Notes: a model not told the origin generated them from the letters alone. 55,510 nt of DNA from an uncultured Collinsella sp. (GCA_944321445.1 CALULJ010000011.1:1-55510); one strand, 5' to 3'; counted from the stretch's first letter, positions 9,254 to 18,116 are shown. A program made the numbers and translations.

Positions 9254-10015
9254 CTAGACAATGTCAAGAAGTTGGCAGCTATGCGCGCAGACTTGCTGTC
9301 CGAGCTGTGCTGTATCGACCCCTTTGAGCTCGGCAATAGCCGCAAGCGTTCGCTCAAGGGAGGCAGCGAGCGCCTTGGCAGACCCCGGTCCGCGGTCGGC
9401 AGGAAGATCTGTTTCCAGCAGCAGGCAATCGGGCGGAATTTGGCGTGCGTACTCACGGCCGCGGCGCGTTTGCAGCATGAATTCGTTGACCGAGAAGAGG
9501 CAGCCGAGTGAGCGCGCGCGAGAGAGCTCATTGCTTGTGCCGGAGAACCAGTGGATGATGCAGGCAGCGGTACGGGATAGATCGTAGCGTTCAAGAACGT
9601 CGAGCACCTCGTTTGCAGCGTGCACGGCGTGGATGGTGAGCACGCGTCCAGGCAACGGATGTTCGGCGCAGGTCCGTACGATGCGGTCAAAAGCCGCGCG
9701 CTGGACCTCCGCGCTGCCGCCATGGCGCTTCCCGTAATCGAGGCCGATCTCGCCCACGAAGGGTGTGTGCTCAAGTTCGCGCACGAGGATATCGACGTCG
9801 GCGTCATCGCAGGTGCCATCGTCGATCCACCAGGGATGCAGTCCCGCGGCGCAGCGCACGGTGGGGGAGTTGCGGTAGGCATCGCGTGCGGCAAGGTAAT
9901 CGCGCGGTGCCACGCTCGCGTTCAAGATGCCCAACTCGATTGCTGCCGCCTCAGAGGCGACCTCGGGTCCATTTGCCATGAGGTCGAGATGGCAGTGCAT
10001 GTCCACAAATCGCAT
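9254..10015 (-). CDS. TatD-family metal-dependent deoxyribonuclease/hydrolase
   Basis: A 253-residue TIM-barrel hydrolase. Metal ligands expected for TatD are visible: His7 and His9 in DMHCHLD, Glu89 in VGEIGLDYG, His129 in LTIHAVHA, His155 in IIHWFSG and Asp203 in LLETDLPAD. The start at 10015 follows GGAGG at 6 bases; the longer open frame upstream is the shadow of tcdA. Family members are Mg-dependent 3'-5' exonucleases or related phosphoesterases implicated in DNA repair or D-aminoacyl-tRNA processing. It is 26 bases downstream of tcdA on the same strand, so probably co-transcribed. The exact substrate is not established by sequence. Confidence 0.88.
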   Translation of the reverse strand: MRFVDMHCHLDLMANGPEVASEAAAIELGILNASVAPRDYLAARDAYRNSPTVRCAAGLHPWWIDDGTCDDADVDILVRELEHTPFVGEIGLDYGKRHGGSAEVQRAAFDRIVRTCAEHPLPGRVLTIHAVHAANEVLDVLERYDLSRTAACIIHWFSGTSNELSRARSLGCLFSVNEFMLQTRRGREYARQIPPDCLLLETDLPADRGPGSAKALAASLERTLAAIAELKGVDTAQLGQQVCAHSCQLLDIV

Positions 10016-10041
10016 CGCTCGCCTCCAATCAAAGCGCCCGG

Positions 10042-10782
10042 CTAGCAGCCAACGCCCGCGATGCGCCGGATGACCTCGCCGGCGATTATCTGCCCCATGA
10101 TGGGCGGCATAAAGCTCGCCGTGCCGAGCTCGGTGCGCTCGCGACCCGGTTCGCGCTTGGCGGTGCGCACCGGCTCCTCGTCTGAATACAGGACGGTCAG
10201 TTGGCGGATGCCGCGGCGGCGGCACTCCTTGCGCATGATGCGCGAGAGGGGGTCGCGGTTCGTATCGTGAATATCGGCGATGTGCAGGCATTCGGGGTGC
10301 AACTTGTTTGCGGCACCCATGCTGCTGATGAGGGGAATATCGTGCTCCTGCGCATATGCGGCGAGAGCAAGCTTGGTCGAGACGGTATCGATGGCGTCAA
10401 CGATGCAGTCGATGCTGCCGTTGCATGCGGCAAAGCAGTCGCTCATGAGCGCCTCGAGGTTTTCCGGCAGCACGAACGCGTCGCGTGCGATAACGGTGCA
10501 CGCGGGGTTGATGTCGGCGATCATACCGGACATGACATCGATTTTCCGACGCCCGACGGTGCTCGTGAATGCGATGGCCTGACGGTTGATATTGCTCGGT
10601 GCCACGACGTCCTTGTCGACGATGACGAGCCTCCCGATGCATCCGCGCGCGAGCGCTTCGACGCAGCTCGAGCCCACGCCGCCGCAGCCGAAGACCATCA
10701 CGGTTGCGGCCTGCAGCCGGGCGAGACCCTCGTCGCCCATGATGATGCGGAGCTTATCGGTTGCTGTTTCGTGCTCGTGCAT
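10042..10782 (-). CDS. tcdA: tRNA threonylcarbamoyladenosine dehydratase (TcdA/CsdL)
   Basis: ThiF/E1-like enzyme that uses ATP to cyclise the t6A37 modification of tRNA to ct6A. The 246-residue protein has the nucleotide-binding loop GCGGVGSSCVEAL (32-44), an acidic strand end VIVDKDVV (53-60), the NRQA element (66-69) typical of E1-like adenylating enzymes, and the family segment ISSMGAANKLHP. The C-terminal region TASFMPPIMGQIIAGEVIRRI matches the end of TcdA proteins. It is divergent from ettA, with 168 bases between the two start codons holding both promoters, and is probably the first gene of a two-gene transcript with the TatD homologue. Confidence 0.9.
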   Translation of the reverse strand: MHEHETATDKLRIIMGDEGLARLQAATVMVFGCGGVGSSCVEALARGCIGRLVIVDKDVVAPSNINRQAIAFTSTVGRRKIDVMSGMIADINPACTVIARDAFVLPENLEALMSDCFAACNGSIDCIVDAIDTVSTKLALAAYAQEHDIPLISSMGAANKLHPECLHIADIHDTNRDPLSRIMRKECRRRGIRQLTVLYSDEEPVRTAKREPGRERTELGTASFMPPIMGQIIAGEVIRRIAGVGC

Positions 10783-10950
10783 GAGCGTCCTTTCGTCGGT
10801 CGTGCTCCCACTGTACCAATTCGTGCCCCGCTTGTCCCCGCTTCATACGGTGCGATTTGCTGCCCGTGGATTTACCGCGCAGCGCTCGCGCAAAGGCGGC
10901 GGCCCATGCGACAATATGCCCGTTGAGCATTGCTTACGATAAGGAGAACC

Positions 10951-12630
10951 ATGGCCGAGTTCATTTTTCAGATGTATCAGGCGCGCAAGGCGCATGGCGA
11001 CAAGGTCATTCTGGATGACGTGACCCTGTCGTTCTACCCCGGCGCGAAGATTGGCGTTGTGGGCCCCAACGGTATGGGCAAGTCCACGCTGCTTAAGATC
11101 ATGGCAGGTAAGGAGGAAGTCTCCAACGGCGAGGCGCGCCTCACGCCCGGCTACACGGTGGGCTTGCTTGAGCAGGAGCCGCCGCTCGATGACGACAAGA
11201 CGGTCATCGAGAACATCCGTATGGCGTTCGGCGACCTGCTTGCCAAGGTCGATCGCTTCAACAAGATCGGCGAGGAGATGTGCGATCCGGATTGCGACAT
11301 GGATGCCCTCATGGCCGAGATGGGCAAGCTGCAGGACGAGATCGACGCTGCCGACGGCTGGGACATCGACAGCAAGCTCGGCCAGGCCATGGACGCGTTG
11401 CAGTGCCCGGATGCGGACATGCCGGTGAGCGTGCTTTCCGGTGGCGAGCGTCGTCGTGTGGCGCTGTGCAAACTGCTGCTTGAGGCTCCTGACCTGCTGC
11501 TGCTCGACGAGCCCACGAACCATCTGGACGCCGAGTCCGTCCTGTGGCTCGAGCACTTCCTCCACAACTATCCGGGCGCCGTGCTCGCCGTCACGCACGA
11601 CCGCTACTTCCTGGATAACGTTGCCGAGTGGATCTGCGAGGTCGACCGCGGCCACCTGTATCCCTACAAGGGCAACTACTCCACTTACCTTGAGACCAAG
11701 GCCGCGCGCATCGCTGCACAGGGTCAGCGCGACGCTAAGCTCGCCAAGCGCATGGCTGCCGAGCTCGAGTGGGTGCGCAGCTCCCCGAAGGCGCGCCAGG
11801 CCAAGAACAAGGCGCGTCTGGAGCGCTACGAGGAGATGGAGGCCGAGGCCCGCGCCAGCCAGAAGCTCGATTACACCGATATCCGCATTCCTGTCGGTCC
11901 CCGTCTGGGCGCGAAGGTGCTCGAGGTCGAGCATCTGCACAAGGAGTTCGACGGCCGCGTGCTGATCGACGACCTGTCGTTCAGCCTGCCGCGCAACGGC
12001 ATCGTGGGCGTTATCGGCCCCAATGGCGTGGGCAAGTCGACCCTGTTCAAGATGATTGTGGGCACCGAGCAGCCGACGTCCGGCAAGATTGAGCTCGGCG
12101 AAACCGTGAAGATTTCCTACGTCGATCAGATGCGCGAGGGCATCGACGCCGATAAGAGCCTGTGGGAAGTCGTTTCCGGCGGTACCGACCGCATGCTGGT
12201 GGGCGAGACCGAGGTCCCGAGCCGCGCCTACGTGGCAAGCTTCGGTTTCAAGGGCTCCGACCAGCAGAAGCGTGCCGGCGTGCTATCCGGCGGCGAGCGC
12301 AACCGCCTGAACCTCGCGCTCACGTTGAAGCAGGGTGGCAACCTGCTGCTGCTCGACGAGCCGACGAACGACCTCGATGTCGAGACGCTGTCGTCGCTCG
12401 AGGCCGCGCTGCTGGAGTTCCCCGGCTGCTCGGTGGTTATCAGCCACGACCGTATGTTCCTCGACCGCGTGGCTACCCATATTCTGGCGTGGGAGGGTAC
12501 CGACGAGAATCCCGGCAACTGGTATTGGTTCGAGGGCAACTTCGAGTCGTACCAAGAGAATCGCGTGGCGCGCCTGGGCGAGGATGCCGCCAAGCCCCAT
12601 CGCATCCGTCGCAAGCTCACCCGCGACTAA
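10951..12630 (+). CDS. ettA: Energy-dependent translational throttle protein EttA (ABC-F)
   Basis: A 559-residue soluble ABC-F ATPase that binds the ribosomal E site and gates entry into elongation according to the ATP/ADP ratio. It has two nucleotide-binding domains: Walker A GPNGMGKST at 38-46 and GPNGVGKST at about 356-364. Each has an SGGERRR/SGGERNR signature and a Walker B of LLLLDEPTNHLD or LLLLDEPTNDLD. The linker between them contains the charged arm/P-site tether (LEWVRSSPKARQAKNKARLE). No transmembrane segments are present. The length matches EttA (about 555 residues) better than other ABC-F members. ATG at 10951 follows AAGGAG; an earlier in-frame TTG is not needed. Confidence 0.95.
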   Translation: MAEFIFQMYQARKAHGDKVILDDVTLSFYPGAKIGVVGPNGMGKSTLLKIMAGKEEVSNGEARLTPGYTVGLLEQEPPLDDDKTVIENIRMAFGDLLAKVDRFNKIGEEMCDPDCDMDALMAEMGKLQDEIDAADGWDIDSKLGQAMDALQCPDADMPVSVLSGGERRRVALCKLLLEAPDLLLLDEPTNHLDAESVLWLEHFLHNYPGAVLAVTHDRYFLDNVAEWICEVDRGHLYPYKGNYSTYLETKAARIAAQGQRDAKLAKRMAAELEWVRSSPKARQAKNKARLERYEEMEAEARASQKLDYTDIRIPVGPRLGAKVLEVEHLHKEFDGRVLIDDLSFSLPRNGIVGVIGPNGVGKSTLFKMIVGTEQPTSGKIELGETVKISYVDQMREGIDADKSLWEVVSGGTDRMLVGETEVPSRAYVASFGFKGSDQQKRAGVLSGGERNRLNLALTLKQGGNLLLLDEPTNDLDVETLSSLEAALLEFPGCSVVISHDRMFLDRVATHILAWEGTDENPGNWYWFEGNFESYQENRVARLGEDAAKPHRIRRKLTRD

Positions 12631-12648
12631 CGACCTCGCCCTCGGCGG

Positions 12649-12728
12649 CTGTCCTCTTTGGGGACGGGGGTGGGAGAGGACATTTTGTCCTCTCTGGGGA
12701 CAGGTCTACCGCCCAAACGCTGGGCGGT
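12649..12728. repeat. GGGGACRGG palindrome family, copy 1 (degenerate), plus adjacent hairpin
   Basis: CTGTCC at 12649 and GGACAG ending at 12703 are outer arms. The inner stem GAGAGGACA (12674-12682) and TGTCCTCTC (12686-12694) is perfect, with loop TTT. The block contains GGGGACGGGGGTG and GGGGACAGG, the core shared with elements at 19196, 28417 and 53782. A second hairpin ACCGCCCA/TGGGCGGT follows at 12708-12728. Confidence 0.65.
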
Positions 12729-12750
12729 CGTAGGGATTTGTTTTAAAAAC

Positions 12751-12785
12751 GTGGCGCCAATGGGACTGGTTCTCATTGGCGCCAC
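12751..12785. terminator. Bidirectional terminator between ettA and the convergent gene
   Basis: GTGGCGCCAATG (12751-12762) is the exact complement of CATTGGCGCCAC (12774-12785), with an 11-base loop. On the left it is flanked by TTTGTTTTAAAAAC, giving a U-rich tail for the minus-strand transcript. It separates two convergent genes. Confidence 0.7.
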
Positions 12786-12788
12786 GTG

Positions 12789-14096
12789 CTATTCGACGAC
12801 GGAATCGATGAGCCAGGGAGCTCCGTTGGGGGCAGTGTTGCGCTTGATGCGAACGGTTGCCCACCGACGCACGCCGTTTTGTGCGTACCCGAAGGGGAAC
12901 GTCGCGCGATTGCGGCCGATCTCGAGCGTGCCGTGCAGAAGCGCAATGTGGTAGTACTCGTTCAGGATGCCCATCACGTCGGCGCCGTAGGGGAGCAGAT
13001 ACGAGATTTCGCTCAGGATCGTGCCGGGGCAGTAGGCGTCGATGGTCAGATCGTGCGGATAATCTTCAGGGAGTTCCGTTTCTGCTTTTTGGGCCGGTTC
13101 CGGCTCGGTCGGAAGTGGCTCGGACGTCGCAGGGTCAGCTGCCGCTTCGGTTGCGCGCGCGTCTGTTTGCGCGGGCTCTGTGTTCACGGGAGCAGTAACA
13201 TTCGCAACGGGTTGCATAGCCTCGACTGCCGGAGCGGTAGTCTCTTCAGCTTCGCTAACGCTTGGAGTGTCCGGTTCGATGGCAGGCTCGCTCGGGGCGA
13301 CATCGACAGCAACAGGTTCTTCAAAGTCGCTGGTCAAGTCTGTTGGGTTGATGCCGGGCGTCGACTTCAGTGTGGTGATGCCAGCGTTCGCGTGTTCGGG
13401 GTCGTAGATGACCGTGAGCGAGATTGCGGGCTGGGCAGAGCCCTCCTCTTCAATGGCAACGTCTTCCATCGGGGAGGGCACTTCGTCCTGCTGCTCAATT
13501 GCGGGCTCGGTTATCTGCTGGGTTTCGGTATCCGACGCTTTCTCGTGGGCTTCGCTTGCATTTGGAGCAGTTTCTACGAGATCGTGGCTGCCTGTTGTTT
13601 CGGACGTCAAGGCGTCGTTGTCAGCTTCCGCAGCGGGGACTGGCTGCTCAGGGAGCGTAGCTGCAATGTCTTCCGATTGCGGTGCCGGGGCCTCTTCGTG
13701 TGTCTCCGGCTCAGGCTTCGGACGTTTCACGCGGCGCGGCTGCACGGGCTTCAGTGATTTATCGGCTTTTTTGCGCTTCCAAGATTTAGCCGAGCCCTTC
13801 GTTGGCGTCTTTTCCGGCGCGGCAAGCGCTTCGTCCCAAGCAGGTTGGGCGATGACCGTGGCGTAGATGCGCCCGCCTTTGAAGACGGTGAGCTCAATGA
13901 AGTCATCAAGCGCTTCGAGCAGCTCGCGCGTGTCGGTGAAGCCGAGGTCCTCGGCGGTCATGCGTTCCGCCGCGAGTGCTTCTTCGACTTTAGGCGTTAA
14001 AGTCTGCTTGCCGCACCCGATGGCGTTCGACAGCAGGCGATACAGGTAGATGTGGTTACCGACCGACAGAGTCGGCCTTTGCGGTGCAATACTCAT
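12789..14096 (-). CDS. Hypothetical protein with conserved ends and a long acidic low-complexity linker
   Basis: A 435-residue protein of unknown function. Residues 1-95 look like a compact alpha/beta domain (NHIYLYRLLSNAIG, MTAEDLGFTDTRELLEALDD, FIELTVFKGGRIYATV) whose pattern is reminiscent of winged-helix or OST-HTH/LOTUS-type folds; that match is only by eye. A basic patch (KSWKRKKADKSLKPVQPRRV) follows, then about 230 residues very rich in Glu, Pro, Ala and Thr. The last 85 residues form a second ordered block (YCPGTILSEISYLLPYGADV, ATFPFGYAQNGVRRWATVRI). No signal peptide or membrane segment is seen. The start at 14096 was chosen because the conserved block begins there; the AGAGAG ribosome binding site is only fair. 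It converges on ettA. Confidence 0.75.
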   Translation of the reverse strand: MSIAPQRPTLSVGNHIYLYRLLSNAIGCGKQTLTPKVEEALAAERMTAEDLGFTDTRELLEALDDFIELTVFKGGRIYATVIAQPAWDEALAAPEKTPTKGSAKSWKRKKADKSLKPVQPRRVKRPKPEPETHEEAPAPQSEDIAATLPEQPVPAAEADNDALTSETTGSHDLVETAPNASEAHEKASDTETQQITEPAIEQQDEVPSPMEDVAIEEEGSAQPAISLTVIYDPEHANAGITTLKSTPGINPTDLTSDFEEPVAVDVAPSEPAIEPDTPSVSEAEETTAPAVEAMQPVANVTAPVNTEPAQTDARATEAAADPATSEPLPTEPEPAQKAETELPEDYPHDLTIDAYCPGTILSEISYLLPYGADVMGILNEYYHIALLHGTLEIGRNRATFPFGYAQNGVRRWATVRIKRNTAPNGAPWLIDSVVE

Positions 14097-14515
14097 GAAC
14101 AGCTCTCTTCTCGTTGTTTCTCGAGAGCATCTTACCATCGCGGCGATGGGTTTTGGGCCCGTAGGGCAAACGGAGCGAGAAATACCGGTGAGGCTGGTGC
14201 GATGCGTGCATGGAATGCATGCTTCTGGCACACTTTGCGGGCGAAATGAATAAAACCGCCTTCTGAGTACGAAATTGTGTATAACCAAAAGCGCATACGG
14301 GACAAGACGGCGTTACCGTTAGACAAAAATGCGAGTTTTGGCTATTACTACCGAAAGAGCAACATATTAGTCAGATTTCAAATGCATAAAAGAACGATAG
14401 AAGAGCAGGATTACGTTGGATGAAATGCATAAAACTATAGGGTCATCTGTAGCCGGGATGCTGAATCGCTGATACACATGACCAAAACTCGAATAATTGT
14501 CTAGCGTCATCAAAA
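14097..14515. other. AT-rich intergenic region with repeated AAATGMATAAAA motifs
   Basis: No gene is supported in this 420-base gap, which is much richer in AT than its surroundings from about 14230. The motif AAATG(A/C)ATAAAA occurs three times on the plus strand (14244-14255, 14380-14391, 14423-14434). CGAGTTTTGG (14332-14341) has an inverted copy CCAAAACTCG (14482-14491). It presumably holds the promoter of the minus-strand gene that starts at 14096. The repeats may be binding sites or part of a decayed element. Confidence 0.4.
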
Positions 14516-14539
14516 GTGGGCACCCTGCAGGGCGCCCAC
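14511..14539 (-). terminator. Terminator of the 14555-15508 gene
   Basis: On the minus strand GTGGGCGCCCTGCAGGG is followed by complementary sequence ending GCCCAC and then TTTTGATG. The outer 6-bp stem (14516-14521 with 14534-14539) and inner CCC/GGG stem are separated by one mismatch. Stem plus U-run fits a rho-independent terminator 16 bases past the stop codon. Confidence 0.65.
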
Positions 14540-14554
14540 GCTGTGAAATGAGAG

Positions 14555-15508
14555 CTACAGGACGGCGTTCGCGCCCACATCGGCGCTCGGTGCGCTGCCG
14601 TTTGTGTTCGCTTCTCCCGAGGTGTCGGTGGCGGTGCTGTCGGAGGCGCTTTCTGCAGAGGCGCCAACATCAAGATCCGTGCTGCCGGAAGACCCCTCAC
14701 CGGCGACATCAGTCGAAGGCGTATCGACGTCAGTGGCATTTCCCGAGGCGTCATTGGAATCCGTGTTCGGAGCAGCATTCGTGTCTGGTGCAGAAGCGCC
14801 GGGCTTATCAGTAGCTGCGGTGTCGTTGTCCGTACTGGCAGGGGCGTTAGCGGCAACGTCGTCTGTGTTGTTAGAAGCGGGTGCTTCGTCTTGTTCAACG
14901 GGTTGTCTCTCGGTTTGCGAAATCGCTGGCGTAGGGATGACCTGCGTTTTCTCGCCGATGCCTTCACCGGCGGTGCCGAGTAGGATGGCGCCGGCGCACG
15001 CTGCAACAGCGACGGCGGCGGCGATTACGGAAAACGCGATGACCTTGCGCTGAGTTGTCCGGCGCTCGGTTGCAGCGCGTTCGCGTAGCTCAGACGGGGC
15101 GATGCGAGCGCCGCGTCCACCGTTGGCTGTCATGCCCGGCGCATCGGGCTGCTCTGCAAACATGGTCGTCTTCGCTTTGGCGCTCGCGATTTTGATTTTG
15201 CGCGCACTGGCATCGAGGGCACGACGATACAGCTGCGAAGACACAACGGTCACCACCGAGCTGATAGCGGCGCCGATGATCGAGCCTGCGATGCCGATGT
15301 AGGAGGCGAGCGCGACCGAGGTCGCTGCCGCAGCGGCACCGGCGACGACCTGGGCGAACGACACGCCCTCGAACAGCTTTTTCTTCGGCTCGATTGCCAT
15401 GGTCTGGCCGATGAAGTCGTCCCTGCGCGTGACGACCGTCGTATCCGCGGGGCGCTGGTACACGCGCGTGCGGCGGCGGTCGGTGAAGCCATCTGAATAG
15501 GTGGACAT
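14555..15508 (-). CDS. Membrane protein with long Ser/Thr/Asp-rich C-terminal tail
   Basis: A 317-residue protein. Residues 1-50 are polar and basic; two hydrophobic stretches rich in Ala and Ser lie at about 50-70 and 72-92 (VAGAAAAATSVALASYIGIA, GSIIGAAISSVVTVVSSQLY), followed by a basic loop. A third segment is at about 155-177 (VIAFSVIAAAVAVAACAGAI). The last 135 residues are low complexity (Ser, Thr, Asp, Asn, Ala), like an extracellular flexible stalk. GGAGGG precedes the ATG by 7 bases. It shares the style of the neighbouring 12789-14096 product (ordered part plus disordered acidic tail), though they are not homologous by eye. Function unknown; envelope location is inferred. Confidence 0.75.
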   Translation of the reverse strand: MSTYSDGFTDRRRTRVYQRPADTTVVTRRDDFIGQTMAIEPKKKLFEGVSFAQVVAGAAAAATSVALASYIGIAGSIIGAAISSVVTVVSSQLYRRALDASARKIKIASAKAKTTMFAEQPDAPGMTANGGRGARIAPSELRERAATERRTTQRKVIAFSVIAAAVAVAACAGAILLGTAGEGIGEKTQVIPTPAISQTERQPVEQDEAPASNNTDDVAANAPASTDNDTAATDKPGASAPDTNAAPNTDSNDASGNATDVDTPSTDVAGEGSSGSTDLDVGASAESASDSTATDTSGEANTNGSAPSADVGANAVL

Positions 15509-15712
15509 AGTCCGTCCCTCCGTGGTCTATGAAATCGACGGGGCAATGCTGCTAACCCGAGTTCGGCATCGCTTCATCCGCCGGAAGCGTCTGTTCTTGA
15601 TTGTGTACCCCTCAACCGATCTTAGAACCCAAAGCGAAAAGACAACAGAAAGTGGTAACACACGGGGAGGAGTTATGGAGAAGTGCGCGTTCCAGCGAAA
15701 GCTTGATATTCG

Positions 15713-16762
15713 TTACGCGTCGTGTTGTCCGCCGAGTGGGGGCATGGGTTGCCAGTCGCGGTCGCGCAGGATCTTGCGGGCATCGCGCATGCCGCGCACG
15801 AGTGCCGGAATGCCCGTCTTGAAGGTGCGGTCGACGGCGATAAGGCGAATGAGCTCCTTGGCAAAGGTCGCAGCGGTGCCCACGCCGTACAGCACGCGAT
15901 GGTAGTCACCGCATACGCGCAGATAGCGAGCGGTGAAGCCGCGGTTGCGCATAATGTAATAGCGGTTGTTGTCGCTCGTGGAATTGAGCTGGCGCTTGCC
16001 GGCGATGTCCCAGTTGGACACCACGCGGGCACGGCGCAGCACGACGTCGGCGACCACGGCGGCGGGGAAGTGCTTGCTCGCAAGGTAGCCGTACACGGCG
16101 TCGTCGCCGTAGATGAAGTAGCGGAAGTCCGGCAGGCCGATGGTCTCGACCACGCGGCGCGAGAACATGCCGCCTTCGAAGCACAGCTGGTTCATGGGGC
16201 GGAAGCCTTCGGGGCCCAGGTCGGCTTTGGCGATGGGGTTGGGAATGCCCAGCGCTGTGAGGAACTGGTACTGCCAGTAGAAGTCGCCGCCGTCGAAATC
16301 CAGGCGCGAGCCCTGGATGACGTCGAAGCGGTCGATCCAATGGGCAAGCTTCTCGATGCCGTCGGGCATGACGGTAACATCGTCGTCCATGACCCAGAAC
16401 CACGAGGCTCCGCGCTCGAAGGCGCAGCGCACGCCGGCGGAAAAGCCGCCTGCACCGCCGAGGTTCTCGGTCTGCGGCGCGTAGACGGCGCGGTTGTGCT
16501 CGCCCTTGGCGTCGGCGTCTGCAGCGCCCCAAAGCTTTTCGAGGCGGCGGTTGAGGTCGGCGACCATCTGCTCGGTTTGGGAGGCGTTCTCGTTGTCGAC
16601 GATAACGATGCGCCACGGCGCACAGGTGAGCTGCTCGAACGAGGCGAACAGGTCGGCGAGGAGTTCCTGGCGCTTATAGGTGACCACGACGATCGCAAGA
16701 CGGGGAATGCCGGCAGGCATGGTCGTCTGCGTGCCGCTTGTCGTCACGTGCTCCGTTCCCAT
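15713..16762 (-). CDS. Glycosyltransferase family 2, GlfT-like
   Basis: A 349-residue GT-A fold transferase. After a short variable start it shows AIVVVTYKRQELLADLFASF (24-43), IVIVDNENAS (52-61), NLGGAGGFSAGVRCAFERGA (100-119) and the metal-binding DDD at 126-128 in WFWVMDDDVT. The downstream block YFIYGDDAVYGYLASKHFP is typical of galactofuranosyl- or rhamnosyltransferase-like members that act on polyprenyl-linked or cell-wall polysaccharide acceptors. A late region (NRYYIMRNRGFTARYLR) is also characteristic. The start at 16762 has a modest AGGGGA upstream; an inner ATG 14 codons later is the alternative. It is transcribed divergently from two other GT2 genes. The sugar donor is not determinable. 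Confidence 0.87.
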   Translation of the reverse strand: MGTEHVTTSGTQTTMPAGIPRLAIVVVTYKRQELLADLFASFEQLTCAPWRIVIVDNENASQTEQMVADLNRRLEKLWGAADADAKGEHNRAVYAPQTENLGGAGGFSAGVRCAFERGASWFWVMDDDVTVMPDGIEKLAHWIDRFDVIQGSRLDFDGGDFYWQYQFLTALGIPNPIAKADLGPEGFRPMNQLCFEGGMFSRRVVETIGLPDFRYFIYGDDAVYGYLASKHFPAAVVADVVLRRARVVSNWDIAGKRQLNSTSDNNRYYIMRNRGFTARYLRVCGDYHRVLYGVGTAATFAKELIRLIAVDRTFKTGIPALVRGMRDARKILRDRDWQPMPPLGGQHDA

Positions 16763-16831
16763 CACCTGGATCCCCTGTTCTGTGCCCTGCCGTCGCATCG
16801 CATGCGCGGTTTTTGCCGATTGACCGTCCCC

Positions 16832-16837
16832 ATTATA
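16832..16837 (-). promoter_or_regulatory. Consensus -10 box for the GlfT-like gene
   Basis: TATAAT reads on the minus strand 70 bases before the start codon at 16762, preceded by TGTC. No strong -35 hexamer lies at 17 bases. A -10-like TATCAT for the divergent gene lies at 16933-16938. Confidence 0.45.
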
Positions 16838-16973
16838 GACAAGGCGGTAGCACGCAGGCCCTTTTCCACAGGGTTCACGCGGCAGCGCGCCATACTGCCG
16901 CAGCGCTCCGTGGCTGCCGTCCGCGGCTGCGCTATCATGGGGAGCACGAGAAGTTTCGATGAAAGGGGCGGAC

Positions 16974-18116
16974 GTGGACAATCCGATGCCCGATACCGGG
17001 GCCACACATTCCCGGAACGCGTCTGGCAACCGCCCGGTCGTTTCGCTGCTGATTCCGATATACAATGTAGAGCGCTACCTGGGGGAAAGCTTGCTTTCTG
17101 CCTGCGGGCAGACGCTGGAGGACATCGAGATCATCTGCATCGATGACGGCTCGACCGATGGCTCGGCAGAGATCATCGCCAAGTTCGCTGCGGCCGATGC
17201 GCGCATTCGCGTGATCTCCAAGCCCAATAGCGGATATGGCGACTCCATGAACCGGGGGCTCGACGCGGCGCGCGGCACCTATATGGGTATCCTCGAACCC
17301 GATGACATCATGGACGCGCGTGCCCTCGAGCTGCTGGTCAGCGCTGCGGAGGACGCGGGCGCGGATATCGCGAAGGGGAACTTCGAGCTGTATTGGTCGA
17401 CCCCGCATGAGCGCTCGGAGTTTTTCGAGGTCGCACGGCAATCGCAATGCGGCAAGGCCGTTTGCCCCCTCGACGACGAATTCATCTTCTATCAGAAGCC
17501 GTCGATCTGGTCGGCCGTGTACCGGCGCGATTTCCTTGCGCGCGAGGGCATCCGATTCCTGCCGACGCCTGGCGCGGCGTTTCAGGACTGCTCGTTTTCG
17601 TTCAAGGCGTTCGCGAGCGCGCGGAACGTCGTGTACGTGCACGACGCGATGCTGAAGTATCGCCAAGATAACGAAGGCTCTTCGGTCAACGCCAAGAACA
17701 AGGTGTTCTGCACCTGCGAGGAATATGCCGAGATCGAGCGCTGGATCGACGAGGAATTCATCCGCGCGCACGGCGATGCTGCAGCGCGCCGTCTGATGCG
17801 TGTGGCGCAGGTTGCAAAATACGATTCATACATGTGGAGCTACGTGCGCTTGGCGCCGGAGTTTCGCGAGATGTTCCTTGCGCGCATGGCGCGGGAGTTT
17901 TCCGAAGCGATTCGCAAGGGGCTCGTTTCGCTCGATGACCTTAAGCCGTGGAAGCGAGCGAATCTTACCGCGATCATGCGCGACCCGGCCGGCTGGGCGC
18001 GCGATAACGCATCGTTTGCCGACGCCGGGGCGTTCGGCCGCATGCGCTATTACCTCAAGCTCGGTGGACCGGGTCTGTTGGTGTCCTACGCGTTGAGTCG
18101 GGTGCGCCATGAGTAG
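16974..18116 (+). CDS. Glycosyltransferase family 2, paralogue A1
   Basis: A 380-residue GT2 enzyme. N-terminal GT-A features: VVSLLIPIYNVERYL, ICIDDGSTDGSAEII (UDP-sugar-binding Asp), SKPNSGYGDSMNRGLDAARG and the EPDD metal site. Later blocks QKPSIWSAVYRRDFL, FLPTPGAAFQDCSFSFKAFA and KYRQDNEGSSVN are shared closely with the gene at 50416-51537. The start is taken as GTG at 16974, with AAAGGGG 5 bases upstream; an ATG at 16986 is possible. Its stop overlaps the next gene by 8 bases. It probably adds a sugar to a surface glycan; the conserved C-terminal block MRYYLKLGGPGLL also recurs in the paralogue. Confidence 0.87.
   Translation: MDNPMPDTGATHSRNASGNRPVVSLLIPIYNVERYLGESLLSACGQTLEDIEIICIDDGSTDGSAEIIAKFAAADARIRVISKPNSGYGDSMNRGLDAARGTYMGILEPDDIMDARALELLVSAAEDAGADIAKGNFELYWSTPHERSEFFEVARQSQCGKAVCPLDDEFIFYQKPSIWSAVYRRDFLAREGIRFLPTPGAAFQDCSFSFKAFASARNVVYVHDAMLKYRQDNEGSSVNAKNKVFCTCEEYAEIERWIDEEFIRAHGDAAARRLMRVAQVAKYDSYMWSYVRLAPEFREMFLARMAREFSEAIRKGLVSLDDLKPWKRANLTAIMRDPAGWARDNASFADAGAFGRMRYYLKLGGPGLLVSYALSRVRHE

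Noticed and set aside
15675-15905. A plus-strand frame beginning with ATG after a good GGGGAGGAG site
   Set aside because: It overlaps the end of the GlfT-like gene in antisense, codes for a Ser/Arg/Met-rich sequence without motifs, and the ribosome-binding match is probably chance.
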